Shown here: positions 22,937-34,452 of the stretch, in pieces
How the letters are laid out: every line of letters starts with the position of its first letter
Numbering within the stretch: position 1 is the stretch's first letter
NCBI GenBank assembly: GCA_951799425.1
Contig: OX637393.1
Span: forward strand, 25,190,744 to 25,254,743
Length of the DNA stretch: 64,000 nt
Source of the DNA: Ilex aquifolium
Lineage: Eukaryota; Streptophyta; Magnoliopsida; Aquifoliales; Aquifoliaceae
Direction of reading: 5' to 3'
Translations under genes and position numbers: made by a program
The notes under the pieces: model-generated
What the model was told of the DNA's origin: nothing
What the model saw: only the letters and a program-made list of their open reading frames with translations
Database searches by the model: none

Positions 22937-23340
22937 AAGCTTTTTACGGGATCATTCCAAAACATGAGGTTATTAAAGAGGAGTAAGGAAAATCATCCAG
23001 AAGGCCATGGAAGAAATGGCATTACAAGGGAACCCACTAGGAGCGGTCGAGTGAGTGGTCGCTACCTAAGCGGGACCAAAAAGATCGGTCGAGAAGGACC
23101 TTTGGCATCAGTGACTTGGTCTGGAAAGTAAATTTTCCTTTGGGACTAAATGACTGAAGGACTGGCAAATGGTCGGCTGATTGGGAAGGACCATTTGAAG
23201 TCCTCAAAGTCAAAAAAGGTGGCATTACCACTTAATAGACCTAGATGGAGAGCGTCATCTTCAATTCATTAATGGGTAGTTCTTTAAGGCATACAGACCA
23301 GCGGTCTAGGAGGTCGCGGAACACGAGTGAAGACATTTAG
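22937..23340 (+). pseudogene. Gypsy integrase C-terminal remnant joined to gag
   Basis: DWEGPFEVLKVKKGGIT at 23179-23229 is the chromatin-facing C-terminal motif of Gypsy integrases, followed by the usual LDGE..L....N..... FKAY-like end in a neighbouring frame. Protease, RT, RNase H and the integrase core are absent, so about 3 kb was lost between gag and this point. Confidence 0.7.
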
Positions 23341-23464
23341 GGCTAGAGGTCACGACTAGTGGCTTAAGGCAGGCCGACAGCCAATAAAGAAATCTTTCTA
23401 CCATTTAACAATTGAAGAAATGCAACAAAATAGATGGCCAAGAATGAATAACAATGTAAATTTT

Positions 23465-24100
23465 AGGGTAAAAACACCAAAAAAAAAAAACCCTGAACTA
23501 AGCCTCAATCTCACATCACCCCCTATACTTTTACTAGTTTCACTTAACCCCCTTTAACTTGTGAACAAACTACAAATTATAACAGAGGTAACAGTTTATC
23601 CAAAAAGACTAATTGCAATCCAATTTTCTTTGTGATACCATCATTATAGAACACTAATCTTTAAAAAAACAAAGGGTAAAAACAAAAAGCGACCTGGTCA
23701 GGCTTATTTTTCCATGATGATTTCACTGGTGTGATTAGATTTAAGTTTCATGTTTTGTGTGTGCTCGAATTTGTCTTTGAAAATTAAAGTGATAATTGAA
23801 TTTTAAAATGGGTTACATAGCAAACAACCTTTTCTTCCTTAATTAAGCCTTGGGTTGTGTTATAGGGTTGTATTATAGTGCAATGGAGTGCTTGGAAGCC
23901 ATGATCGAGGTGGGTGTGTGTATGTGTGTGTGGTGAAGGAACCCACTAGGGTTTGGAAACTTGAAAATCAAAACTTTGAAAACTTGTTAAAGCTTCAAAA
24001 GGGGGGTTGGACTTAGCTCATTTGGGGTCAAGGATTTCAAACATGACCTAAGATTTGAGAAAGCAGGTCGTTTGATGGGTCAAAAATGAATTTGCAGGTC

Positions 24101-24167
<67 letters not shown>

Positions 24168-24394
24168 GAATGAAGGATAAAATTGGTAATTTAATTTTTA
24201 AATTTATGAAAAAATTATTTATTTTATAACATGCACATAATTAACATGTGCAATTACCGCACTGTTATAATAAACGGATTATGGTAAATTTTATAATTTG
24301 TTCGCAAGTTGGAGGGGTTAAGTGAAACCTACAAAAATAGAGGGGGTGAAGTGAGACTAAGACTTAGTACATGGGGGTTTATGTTTTTTACCCT
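23465..24394. mobile_element. MITE with long terminal inverted repeats
   Basis: About 930 bp with imperfect terminal inverted repeats of roughly 140 bp, starting AGGGTAAAAACACC and ending ACCCT. The arms contain the mirrored strings TTTCACTTAACCCCC and GGGGTTAAGTGAAAC. A 7-bp direct repeat AAATTTT lies immediately outside both ends. Long arms suggest a Mutator-like or hAT-like MITE. It sits in non-coding Gypsy sequence and carries a (GA)n tract. Confidence 0.8.
24103..24168. repeat. (GA)n microsatellite followed by poly-G
   Basis: About 27 GA dinucleotides to 24156, then 12 G. It is inside the MITE at 23465-24394. Confidence 0.95.
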
Positions 24395-24514
24395 AAATTT
24401 TATTCATAGAAATTTTCACAATTTCAGTGAAAATAATTTGTATAATACATGAATAATAAAATGCTGCATAAATCTAACATCAGAGTAGCTTGCTTCTGGA
24501 GGCTTGTCGTCTTT

Positions 24515-24730
24515 AATTTGAAGATGAAAACTTGCAGTTGTGGAAACAAAAAAAGGAGCAGAACTGAAGGAGAAAGCTTGGATAAAAAAGGTAGAGTATA
24601 AACCTCTGACATGAGCATCTCCTGGTCAGAGTCTCCCCAAACTTGCAAAATTTTTCCCAGCCACCGCTTCCTTTTTCCAAAAGTGATGCCGAGGAAAGTC
24701 ATCCTAAGGCCAATCTAAAGATCAAAGGAA
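24515..24730. repeat. Direct repeat within the Gypsy-PMD element (copy 2)
   Basis: Partner of 19215-19430 in the same orientation. The pair probably reflects a duplication that predates or accompanied the rearrangement of this element. Confidence 0.7.
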
Positions 24731-25149
24731 GATTTCCAAATATGACATCTTGAAAGGTCCCTGCACTGATCGGGAGGGTCATAAAAGGAGGAGTGCCATC
24801 ACGCTAACAAACACGGTGCACTATGGGAGCATCATCTTCAACATCCTGTCCCTCATCAACTTGAGCATGAGAAACAGACGTGGAACGAGTTATAGAAGAA
24901 CGTTGCCACTTGTGCTTGTGGCAAGAGCATGTTGGAGAGGTAGGAATAGTCAAGGAAGCTAGATCCGCAGAGTTTACGAGATAAATATCAACTTATCGAG
25001 GAGGAATAACAGCAGGAGGGGAAGTCTTGACTGGGCCATGTCGCGATTAAACTGCCGAGAAATGTATCACTTCCACCAAACCTCGGCGATCTTCGAAACA
25101 TAGAATTACTCCATGAAAGAGGTCATTTGAACAAAGCGACAGACAAGAG
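24731..25149. other. Unassigned internal sequence
   Basis: No supported gene. It ends at about 25150 where LTR similarity resumes, which is the proposed right inversion breakpoint. Confidence 0.35.
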
Positions 25150-25391
25150 AATAGTTTCAGTTGAATTTTTTCGGCCATTTTTTTTATCATGACCTTGTCC
25201 CTTGAGATACGTGAATGTGTTGAACCATTTTCAACTAATAGCTCATGATGTCACGTTTTCTCTTTTCTCGGGATTCTAAGAGTCCTATTCTTCTAACCGT
25301 TCTGTCAATTGTGGACTCTCACAGATCCCTTGTGGCTGTCGGATCCTTTCTATGTGTTACCCTTTGATCTCACTATTTTTGAGTGTTAACA
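25150..25391 (-). mobile_element. U3-side fragment of the Gypsy 5' LTR
   Basis: Matches 14768-15013 in the same orientation, and ends GAGTGTTAACA, the LTR start when read on minus. Together with 20612-21057 it accounts for nearly the whole LTR, with only about 30 bp unaccounted for. Confidence 0.8.
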
Positions 25392-25492
25392 ATTAGAATT
25401 CTAAATTTTTTTGAATTAGATGGCTATCTATTTTTTCCATTAATATTCTAACACGTGTCACTCATGGCTATCCATTTTTTCTCTCATTAACT

Positions 25493-25607
25493 TTTTATTT
25501 TATTTTATTTAGGGAGGGGAAGGGGACTTGAACCTTTGACCTCAAGAAGACAATACCTTCACAAGACAAGGAATACCATTGAACCAAAGGCCTGTTGGCA
25601 AATGGTC
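25493..25607 (-). mobile_element. tRNA-derived SINE with target duplication
   Basis: On minus it reads GGCCTTTGGTTCAATGGTA near the 5' end (tRNA-like A-box region), then GGTTCAAGTCCCC (B-box), then an AT-rich TAAATAAAATAAAA tail. A perfect 12-bp duplication CTCTCATTAACT flanks it at 25481-25492 and 25608-25619. Confidence 0.85.
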
Positions 25608-25619
25608 CTCTCATTAACT

Positions 25620-26349
25620 ATCCATTGTTAATTTAATTAATTTAAAAATCACTTTTAATACATAATAATGCTTTATAATTCTTTATTTAACTTCTCAAAT
25701 AATAGAAGCAAAAAAATAGATCAAGATTACGGGAAAGGAAAAAATATGAAAAACCATAGTAGGTTGTAAAACGCATGCATTGCAGAGATGAATTCACTAC
25801 TATTTTACTATAGGAGTACGAGTTGTTACCGGTTAAGATTTAAAATTATCCAATCTCAAGGACGTACATATAATTTAAGTGATTTATTTATGCCTTTAAC
25901 ATTCACGTATAGACTGTGGAAGTTCGAAGATACTAATGTTTTTTTTGGTGAACCTCAGTGGTACGATAAAATTTTATTGATTTAGAAATAAATTACACCT
26001 AGCTAGGAGGGGACGTATGTTCCTTACCCCTCGATGCAATCTAATTACAAGAATAGAACAAAATAAATAAAAGAAAGCAATAATGCATGCTGAGTACAAT
26101 TAAAGAATTAAAAATGTAATGTTGCCTAAGCATGCTACCTTAGAATTTTCGAATAAGTCAGCTATTGCAAGAGAGGCCAACGTGGATAGGAGTGTAGCAA
26201 GAGAGCCCAGCTTAGAGAGGAGTGTAGCAAAAGAGTCCAGTTGAGATATGGCTTGATCGAATGAAGTGATAATCCGGCTAGAATTTAGAAAAATAGAATG
26301 GATAGGATAGATAGTCTGAATTTTAAAAGGCTGAGTTGGTATCTTGTAG
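25620..26349. other. No gene seen; short internal repeat
   Basis: AT-rich, with no supported ORF. Near 26170-26240 a unit of about 30 bp containing AGGAGTGTAGCAA is repeated two to three times. Confidence 0.45.
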
Positions 26350-26712
26350 TCATTGTGCAACAGTGAGCTTCCGACGAATGGCCTTGATTTGTCGCTGGTC
26401 TTGCTGCAGTAGAAGTCTTATTGAAGTAGGAAGCCTGCTTGTGGTGGAGTAGTGATTAAACCTAATTAGTGTATAAATTAAAGTAGATTAATAGGTTAAT
26501 TATGTAGGTTAAAATAGTTGAATTTTGTGAAATTAGGGTTAGTGCATAAATTAGGGTTAATGCGTGGAATGTTGTTAATTTCAGGGTTTTGCGAGGAAAT
26601 TGTGGGGAGCAATCTGTCAAAGTCTAAAACAGTATGGGATGACAGTATAATTTCAACAACAACCTGCCAGAATAGTGTAGAACTTCGCCACCAAATTCCA
26701 GTGCATCCTCAC

Positions 26713-26742
26713 CGTCCGGACGATGGTGATGGCGTCCGGACG
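26713..26742. repeat. Palindrome cluster: CGTCCGGACG type
   Basis: Two perfect copies, 26713-26722 and 26733-26742, 50 bp before the TATA box of the Athila-like LTR. Confidence 0.9.
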
Positions 26743-26790
26743 GTAGTCAATGGCAGTTCCTTCTTTCTTCTACATTCCAGCAAACTCCTT

Positions 26791-26806
26791 GGCCTATAAA
26801 TAGGCC
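26791..26806 (+). promoter_or_regulatory. TATA box of the Athila-like LTR
   Basis: GGCCTATAAATAGGCC is a near-perfect palindrome holding TATAAATA. It lies 50-80 bp downstream of the CGTCCGGACG pair and would be the RNA polymerase II start region of the element. Confidence 0.6.
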
Positions 26807-27302
26807 TTGCCAACATCAGTTGGGGGAGAGCTAAGGAAGAGAGCTTAAAGCCTAAATCAAAAGAGAGATTCAAGGAGTTTAAGGGAGATTCAAGAGTAAG
26901 ATCACGTCCAACCTACTCTCGAGCCAGAATTTCTGTTATTGCTACATTTCTGTTATACCTTTCTACTTTGAAGGTTGAACTTCCGCCACCTTTGTGCCTT
27001 AATTGGTATTAAGGGTGGTTGTATTTCAACTAATCCTCTGGGGAGGAGTGTCCGTGTTTTATTTAGAATTGTAATGAAACTTACTTGCACTTCTTTCTTG
27101 TTAATAGCAATGGGGTGAGATTAGTTTAATTTCACTCTTCAGTGAAGGGTGAACATATGTATATTATTATTTAAGCTATGGAAATGCCGATGTTTAATTA
27201 TGTTTTATTGTTATATATACCTCCCTTTATTGATGGATTTTTATATTTATAATATGCTCATAGTTATGATCACCGAGCAGTACTTAATATTCTATACCAT
27301 AC

Positions 27303-29721
27303 TGTAACGCCCCAATTTCCGGGGGTCCTATATTAACTGTTGACCACCCGTCAACCCGCGGAAATACCCGTGGATGTCACTCAACCTAACACCACGGTAG
27401 TAGCATCCCCTTAACCGGGATCTTAATTCACAATTGTTAACCGGATTCGATTATTCATTTGGGTTCAACCAATATTCAATATACCATGATTTATACTCCA
27501 TTATAGTCCATTTACATCATTGAAGAGAAGGAAAACATAGATTGAAAATAGGGCGAATCAGTGTGAAAATCTGAAAATTTTGAAGAGAGTACCGGTACCA
27601 TTCAGTACCGGTACCCGGTACCGGTACTGTCAACCCACTGGAAAGGGGGTACCGGTACCCAGTACCGGTACTCTCTGCCCAGTTTTGCCTTTTTCCTCCA
27701 TTTTTCATTTCCAATCCATTCCAAACCTTCCCCAACTCATCCAATACCAGAGTAATAGGATTTTCTATATAACATGCTTTATAAAAATTCCATTACAACA
27801 ATTCCCAAAATTTATACATCAAAAATGGAAATTTTGGTAAAAACTTTACAACTCAAAATTAAGGCCACAAGTCGGCCCCCTTCATGCTTGATGCTCCCCA
27901 AGTGAGCCATCCACCGGTGCAAACCCAACACCTGAAATGTTTTTCCCACAAAGGGTGAGCCACGCTCAATAGGGTATCTCCTAGTGAGGCTACTCCCCAA
28001 CCTATATGCATATGAAATGTTCACATGCCACAAAACAACAATTCATAACATCCCAAGCAAGGAAATATATTCAATGATGGAATTTGCAATGCCATGCTAT
28101 GGAATGAGGTGAGACCCACTCATGCATATCAACCGAGCCCTTCCCGGCTCCTCTACTCATGCAAGTGCCAATGTGTACCAATCCGTCATTGATGTTGCAC
28201 ATCAAATGACCTTTCATTCTAGGGTCTATATAGGGGTGGATGTTCATAGACTCACACCAAAGGTCACCCAACCTACACGGAATTCATGGACTTCCACCAA
28301 CGGTTCCGCGTACACCGACACACTTTATGGGCTCTTATACCAACGGAGTGCGTATCCAATCACCGGGTCTCTCACCCGAGGGATAGTCTAGCCCTTCTTG
28401 CTACCCCAACCCTATCAACATATAAACCATGCGACTCGACTAGGTCTTCGACCCATATTACCCGAGCCCACTCGTCATCCACCACGCGTGGTGAAGACAA
28501 CCACCATGCACACACACCCACTAAATGCGATGTTCCCGTGCATATGCAATGTGATGCTCCATTGCAACAATATTACCATGTTCAATATGCTATGAGGAAC
28601 ACATGAACATTCCAATCACATTTTACATATTTCATGGCAAAATTACATCATAAGCATATAATTTCCATAATTCTCTACAATGTCAATATATTATAACATG
28701 TATACATATACCAACATTATCTTGAATAACACCCAAGCATGTCATCACAAAATCAAGTAATAACACACTTTAATTCTCATGGCATAATATAAGCACATAG
28801 CATGCCCACAATTCACATAATCCAAGAATTTCATTGGGTCAATCCCATATACCTAATTCTAGAAATTTTATTTAAAAATTTCTAATTACCAATCCAATTA
28901 GAATTGACCTTTACCCATTTCAATACCCATTTCAACACATTACCAACAATAGGCAAGAGATATACAATCTATCATCCTACCCATTTCATAAAAACATCCT
29001 AGGTTTGGAATAAACCTTAGTAGGAGGGAACCCTACCTCTTGTAGCGTGTAGAATCGTCGTGGGAAGCTCCTAGAACTCAAAGCAAGCTTGAATCCTCCA
29101 CTTCCAACTTTTCGGCCTCCCAACGTTCGGTGAAAGCCATCGTTTTTGGTACCCACGCGTAGCCCTCGACGCGTAGAGCAACTCTTGTTCTTGGCCCGAG
29201 TCGATTTGAGCGCTAGAACGGAGTAGATCGTAGAGAGAAGGTGGAGTGTTTCTCTCTTTTCCCTCTCTTCTCAATCGGCTGAACAATCGGCTGACACAAT
29301 GGGGAAAAATCTAATTTTTCCCCCTATTTATATTTTAGAATACTTGGCCCACAATTGGCCACACGTCCTATTTAATTTCGGGTCCGTTTTAATCCCGAAA
29401 CGACTAAATTTCGCTCCGGTTCAAGTTCGAATTATTTTTATTTCAAATTGCCTCTAATATTTCCCCAAACTTTAGAATTTTATAAAAATTTCGTGTACGG
29501 GGTCACCCGAGGCCCGTTCGTCTCGTAAAACGCGAAAAATCCGACTATCTCAGAATTCAATGAAATTTGACAGGGTAACTAGATTTCGCGAGACGAATCC
29601 AACGGTGATGTCCGTTTCATCATCCGAGCTCTAGAAAATTTCAGGTTTACAACCTGTACCATAGTGGCAATTTACCATTTTGCCCTTTTTCACAAAAGTT
29701 CAAATTTTCTCGGGTTTTACA
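27303..29721 (+). mobile_element. Solo LTR in the Athila 5' LTR
   Basis: 2,419 bp from TGTAACGCCCCAATTTCC to GGGTTTTACA, flanked by catac (27298-27302 and 29722-29726). The uninterrupted target is seen at the matching place in the 3' LTR (near 33168), which confirms the insertion. A second member begins at 62171 and a truncated inverted piece is at 32447-32808. It bears five perfect GTACCGGTAC motifs. Confidence 0.93.
27589..27671. repeat. Palindrome cluster: GTACCGGTAC, five perfect copies
   Basis: Copies at 27589, 27605, 27618, 27649 and 27662, each 10 bp. Solo LTR 27303-29721, about 290-370 bp from its start. Confidence 0.95.
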
Positions 29722-30399
29722 CATACTATCTACTAGCTATGTATTTGATTGGTTATAGACGGGTTAAGTCTCGGCATAGTCAATGCTTTTGATTCAATGC
29801 GTAAACCGGAATCTCGTCATCGGTGAATCATTAACCTACTGGTTGAATAACTACAGTGTTCCAACTGAATGACTCGCCTTCTGGTTCACTAGGGTTGTTT
29901 AACTGATGCATGGTACAGAACTACCCATTGAGTAATTCAAAGTATTCCTCTTGAATGGCTTGCCTTCTAGTTTGCTTGGATTACTTGATTGTTGCATATA
30001 TCTTCCAACTAACTTAACCAATTGTTGTGTTATGGTTTAATATACATCATACCTACCAGTTGACTTTCCAGTGACCTGAGAGTTAATTGTTGTAAGGTGG
30101 CATTTGCAATACTTAAGCAATATAAAGCATATGAGATCCTTGAACTGAAGGGTACTTTTTATATTATTGTCTTTTACCAATTTACCTATGCATTTTATTT
30201 ACCATTTATAAGCTCACATCACAAGTTATCTCATGTTACACTGCTTTAATAACAGTTTCTATGTTCTTATCTTCAATCTCAGTTATTAAACCTCTTTGTG
30301 GGATCGACCTCGGAATTAAACCAAGAAAACTACAATTTGATCACTTATACTTGGGTGTATGATGTAAAGTAGGTCACAATACAGGTCGAATCAAGTTTT

Positions 30400-30417
30400 T
30401 GGCACCGTTGCCGGGGA
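30400..30417 (+). other. Athila-type primer-binding site
   Basis: TGGCACCGTTGCCGGGGA lies 6 bp after the LTR end. It matches the TGGCGCCGTTGCCGGGGA site typical of the Athila lineage except for one base. Confidence 0.85.
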
Positions 30418-30499
30418 GTTACAGTGATTGTAATTCGAATAGGGAAGTTGTTTAGTTGTATTATATGTTTATATATTGTTTGTTGTCTTTTAATAGTTT

Positions 30500-32440
30500 A
30501 TGTCTGTTCAGTCATCAGTCGGATCTGTAAATCAGTCATCTCTGTTATCTTCATCTTCTTCATCTTCACAAGCATCATTTGACTTAAGTATGACTCAAAA
30601 TATTCCTTGGGAACAAGAAGTAGTTCAAGAGAATATTTGCATCTTACTCGTACTAATGTCCTGTCATGCTTAGCTTTTCCAACAGATGCTCCAAATCTTA
30701 ATATTAATGTAGGAATGATACAATTGCTACCACAATTTCATAGTTTGGAATCAGAAAACCCTTATGTGCATATGAAAGAATCTGAAGAAGTCTGCGGAAC
30801 TTTGCAAGATAACTCTGACATGGCCCGGTTGAAACTTTTTTTTTTCTTTGAAAGATAAATCTAAACATTGACTTTATTCTTTAAAATTCAATTCTATCCC
30901 AAGTTGGCAAGCCTTGCAAATTGAGTTTTTTAAAAAGTTTTTTCCTGTGCATCGTACTAATGCATTAAGACGTCAAATAATGATTTTTTTTGTAAAAGAA
31001 GGAGAGACTTTTTATCAATGTTGGGAGAGATTTAAGGATCTTCTCTAAGCCTATCCACATCATGCATTTGAAAATTGGACCTTAGTTGGTTTTTTTTATG
31101 ATGCCCTCCCATCTGCAATGCGATAGTTTGTTGAAATGATGGTCCAGGGAGAATTTATGAGTAAAAACCCTGAGGAGGCATTCCAATTTTTTGATACAAT
31201 TTCTGAGAGTTCTCAAATGTGGGACTCGGCTTCTTCAAAAATCGTTGAACCTAAGTCATCTACATCCGAAGGAGGGAAGTATGTGTCAAAAGAAGATGAT
31301 GATTAAGAGCTAGAATGACTAATTTATCCCGAAAGCTTGAAGCCTTAGAGATGAAAAAAATTAAAGAAGTGTCTGTAGTGTCTTCCACTGAACAAACCTG
31401 TGCGATCTGTGCGTTGTCAGGACATCCTGCACGAGAATGTCCAACTATACCAGCATTTAAAGAAGTTTTAATTGAATAATCTAATGCCATTTCAAATTAT
31501 ACTAAGCCTTATTCCAACCCATATTCTAACACCTATAACCCAGGATGGCGTAATCATCCAAATTTTAGGTGGAAAAATTCACAACCTATAAATCAACCAG
31601 TATGTCCACCTCCACCACAGCCACAGAATCAACAACAATATCAGCTTTATCAACCCCCGCATAAAAAGAGTCTAGAGGATACTACAAATCAATTTATTCA
31701 AAGTCAAATGAGTTTCAATACTCAAACAACTCATTCAGTCAATGAGTTTAAAGCTCAAACTTCACAAAGTATTGAAGACATCAAGAGTCATCTAGCTAAA
31801 CTGACCTAGTCCCTTAGTATATCAGAGAAGGGAAAATTCTCATCTCAACCTAAACCTCCACAGGACCAAAGTCAGACTAATGTTGTGTCATGTGAACCTT
31901 TTCCAAGTCAAGTGCAAGCAATTACCACATTGAGAAGTGGTAAGGTGATTGATAAGACCATTAAACCCAAAATTTAAAAAAAAAATATTTAAGTCAATCC
32001 CTAATGAACCACTTGAGCCTGAACCCTTAGCTGTAAAGGAACCAGAACCATCAAATGAAAAAGATCATTCGTGTCCTATTCCATTACCTTTTCCTCAAAG
32101 GGTCAAGAAGTCCTCATCTTTGAAAGATCATTATGAAATTCTTGAACTGTTTAAACAAGTAAAGATTAACATCCCTTTGCTGGATGCAATCAAACAAGTT
32201 CCTTCTTACACAAATTTTTTGAAAGATCTTTGCACATTAAAAAGAAATATCAATGTACAAAATAAATCATTTTTAACTGAGCAAGTTAGGGCTATCATTC
32301 AGCATAAGACTTTTCTTAAATATAAAGATCCTGAAAGTCCTACAGTTTCATGAAAATTTCTAGATTGAGCAAGCTCTACTTGATCTAGGAGCAAGTGTCA
32401 ATTTAATGCCATACTCAGTGTATAAGCAGTTAGGATAGGG
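30500..32440 (+). pseudogene. Athila-like gag and start of protease
   Basis: An ATG at 30500 is followed by a Ser-rich N terminus. Gag strings include WQALQIEFFKKFFP, EGETFYQCWERFKDLL and YDALPSAMR. A zinc knuckle (CAICALSGHPAREC) lies near 31399-31440, followed by YNPGWRNHPNFRW, a hallmark of Athila/Tat gags. Later strings are AITTLRSGKV and LLDAIKQVPSYTNFLKDL, then near 32370-32430 DLGASVNLMPYSVYKQLG, the protease active-site region. There are several stops and frame changes. Sequence identity to the element is lost at about 32440. Confidence 0.85.
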
Positions 32441-32446
32441 TGATTT

Positions 32447-32808
32447 TGTAAAACCCGGGAAAATTTGAACTTTTTATGAAAAAATGGAAAAATGGTAATT
32501 TGTCACTATAGTGCGGATTGAAAACTCGTATTTCTCTAGAGATCGGATGATGAAACGGACCTCATCGTTGGATTTGCCTCAAGAAATCTAGTTACCCAAA
32601 AAAATTTCGTCCAATTTCGAGATAGTCGGATTTTTCACGTTTTCGAGACAACCAAGTGTCGGGTAACCTAAAAAACGACCCCAAAAATAAAATTTCTAAA
32701 ATTTTATTATAATTTAAAATAATTTCATATAAAAATATTTTGAACTTAAACCGAAACGAAATTTAATCGTTTCGGGACGAAAACGGACCCCGGAATAAAG
32801 AACGCGTT
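32447..32808 (-). mobile_element. Truncated, inverted piece of the 27303-type LTR
   Basis: About 360 bp are the reverse complement of the final part of the LTR 27303-29721, beginning TGTAAAACCCGGG. It lies exactly where Athila pol sequence stops and the 3' LTR starts in mid-length, so it fills a deletion junction. Confidence 0.8.
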
Positions 32809-32809
32809 A

Positions 32810-33885
32810 TACCTTTATGTTATGCCTTTCGACTTAGAAGGTTGAACTTACGCCACTTTTGTGCCTTACTTGGTATTGAGGGTGGTTGTATTTCAACTAA
32901 TCCTCGGGGGAGGAGTGTCCTTGTTTTATTTAGAATTGTAATGAAACTTACTTGCACTTCTTGCTTGTTAATAGCAATGGGGTGTGAGTAGTTTACTTTC
33001 ACTTTTCAGTGAAGGGTGAACATATGTATATTATTGTTTAAGCTATGGAAATGCCGATATTTAATTATGCTTTATTGTTATATATACCTCCTTTTATTGA
33101 TAGATGGTTATATTTATAATATGCTCATGGTTATGATCACCGAGCAGTACTTAATATTCTATACCATACTATCTACTAGTTATGTACTTCATGCATGATA
33201 CAGTGATGTACGTGATTGAGCGTTACGTAAAATTCGATTGATTGGTTATAGACGGGTTAAGTCTCGGCATAGCCAATGCTTTTGATTCAATGCGTAAATC
33301 GGAATCTCGTCATCGGTGCATCATCAACCTGCCGGTTGAATAACTACAGTGTTCCAACTGAATGGCTCGCCTTTTGGTTCACTAGGGTTGTTTAACTGAT
33401 GCATGGTATAGAACTACCGATTGAGTAATTCCAAGTATTCCTCTTGAATGACTTGCCTTCTGGTTTGCTGGATTACTTGATTGTTGCATATACCTTCTAG
33501 CTAACTTAACTAGTTGCTGTGTTATGGTTTAATATACATTATACCTACCGGTTGACTTTCCAGTGTCTTGGGAAATAATTGTTGTAAGGTGGCATTTCCA
33601 GTACTTAACCATTATAAAGAATATGAGATTCTTGAATTGAAGGGTACTTTTTATATTATTGTCTTTTACCAATTTACCTATGCATTTTATTTACCATTTA
33701 TAAGCTCACATCACAAGTTATCTCATGTTACATTGCTTTAATAACAATTTCTCAGTTCTTATCTTCAATCTCAGTTATTAAAACTCTTTGTGGGATCGAC
33801 CTCGGACTTAAACCGAGAAAACTACAATTCGATCACTTATACTTGGATGTATGATGTAAAGCAGGTCACAATAAAGGTCGAATCA
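32810..33885 (+). mobile_element. Truncated 3' LTR of the Athila-like element
   Basis: Matches the 5' LTR from about 26952 onwards. The first 500 bp, including the palindrome pair and TATA box, are missing. It ends AATCA followed by the target copy agtag. Confidence 0.87.
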
Positions 33886-34452
33886 AGTAGGTAGAAGAGT
33901 CCCTATCCATAACTCCCTTATGAGCTAGCGCATCTGCAACTGCATTCCCCTCCCTGTAGGCATGTTTAATCTGAAAATTAAACCTCCTAAGATTTGAAAA
34001 AATCTCATGTGATAGAGTCCAAAGTCTCCATGTTGAGATGGATTGCTATTGTACCATATGCACTAAGATCTTCATATTTGTTTCGATAAGAATTGGATAA
34101 ACCTCCAAACCAAACTCCAACAATAACTGCAACCCATTTAGAAGAGCTCTGGCTTTAGCTTCCATGTTAGTACAATGCCCATAGAAATAGGAGCCAGCTA
34201 GGACAAGCTATCCCCATTGATTCCTTAAAACCAATCCACCACCTGACTGTCCTGGGTTACCTTTGGATGCCCCATCGATATTCAATTTAAGTGTACTCAT
34301 AGCTTTTTTCCCTAGAGGTCTAATGCAATCATACTTATCATTTGTGTATTATGGAGTTACAAAAATACATTACTTAACAAAATACTTTTCTAATATTTTT
34401 GGGTTGGTTGCATGAACCTTCTTTTGTCTTGGTGCTCTATTAAGGGACATGT

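Larger units (their letters stand above)
26453..30393 (+). mobile_element. 5' LTR of the Athila-like element
   Basis: Net length about 1,517 bp once the solo LTR 27303-29721 and one target copy are subtracted. It contains a cluster of CGTCCGGACG palindromes (26713-26742), a TATA box in GGCCTATAAATAGGCC at 26791-26806, and ends AATCA before the primer site. Its last 1,000 bp are repeated at 32810-33885. Confidence 0.85.
26453..33885 (+). mobile_element. Athila-like Gypsy element, internally deleted
   Basis: The outer limits are set by a perfect 5-bp target duplication agtag (26448-26452 and 33886-33890) and by TG...CA ends (TGATTAAACC... and ...GAATCA). Order: 5' LTR (26453-30393, itself interrupted), primer site, gag and start of protease, a filler piece of another LTR, and a truncated 3' LTR (about 32810-33885). 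RT, RNase H and integrase are absent. Confidence 0.88.
26350..34292 (-). pseudogene. LINE-type RNase H domain split by an Athila-like element
   Basis: The 5' part is at 34292-33891 on minus: LKLNIDGASKGNPGQ, then MEAKARALLNGL, then EGNAVADALAH. This is an RVT_3 RNase H domain as found at the end of plant LINE pol proteins. After the Athila insertion the frame resumes at 26447 and runs to a TGA at 26350-26352, with RLPTSIRLLL, a typical tail of this family. Across the insertion, counting one target copy, the frame is uninterrupted. Two internal nonsense codons (after NQWG and MVQ) and a Asp-to-Asn change in IETNMK inactivate it. Whether the upstream RT part exists elsewhere cannot be told. Confidence 0.8.

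Noticed and set aside
27580-28606. ORFs shared between 27.6-28.6 kb and 62.4-63.3 kb, conserved in two copies
   Set aside because: Both copies are LTRs of the same family. Similarity reflects common descent of the LTR; frames are short and overlap on both strands.
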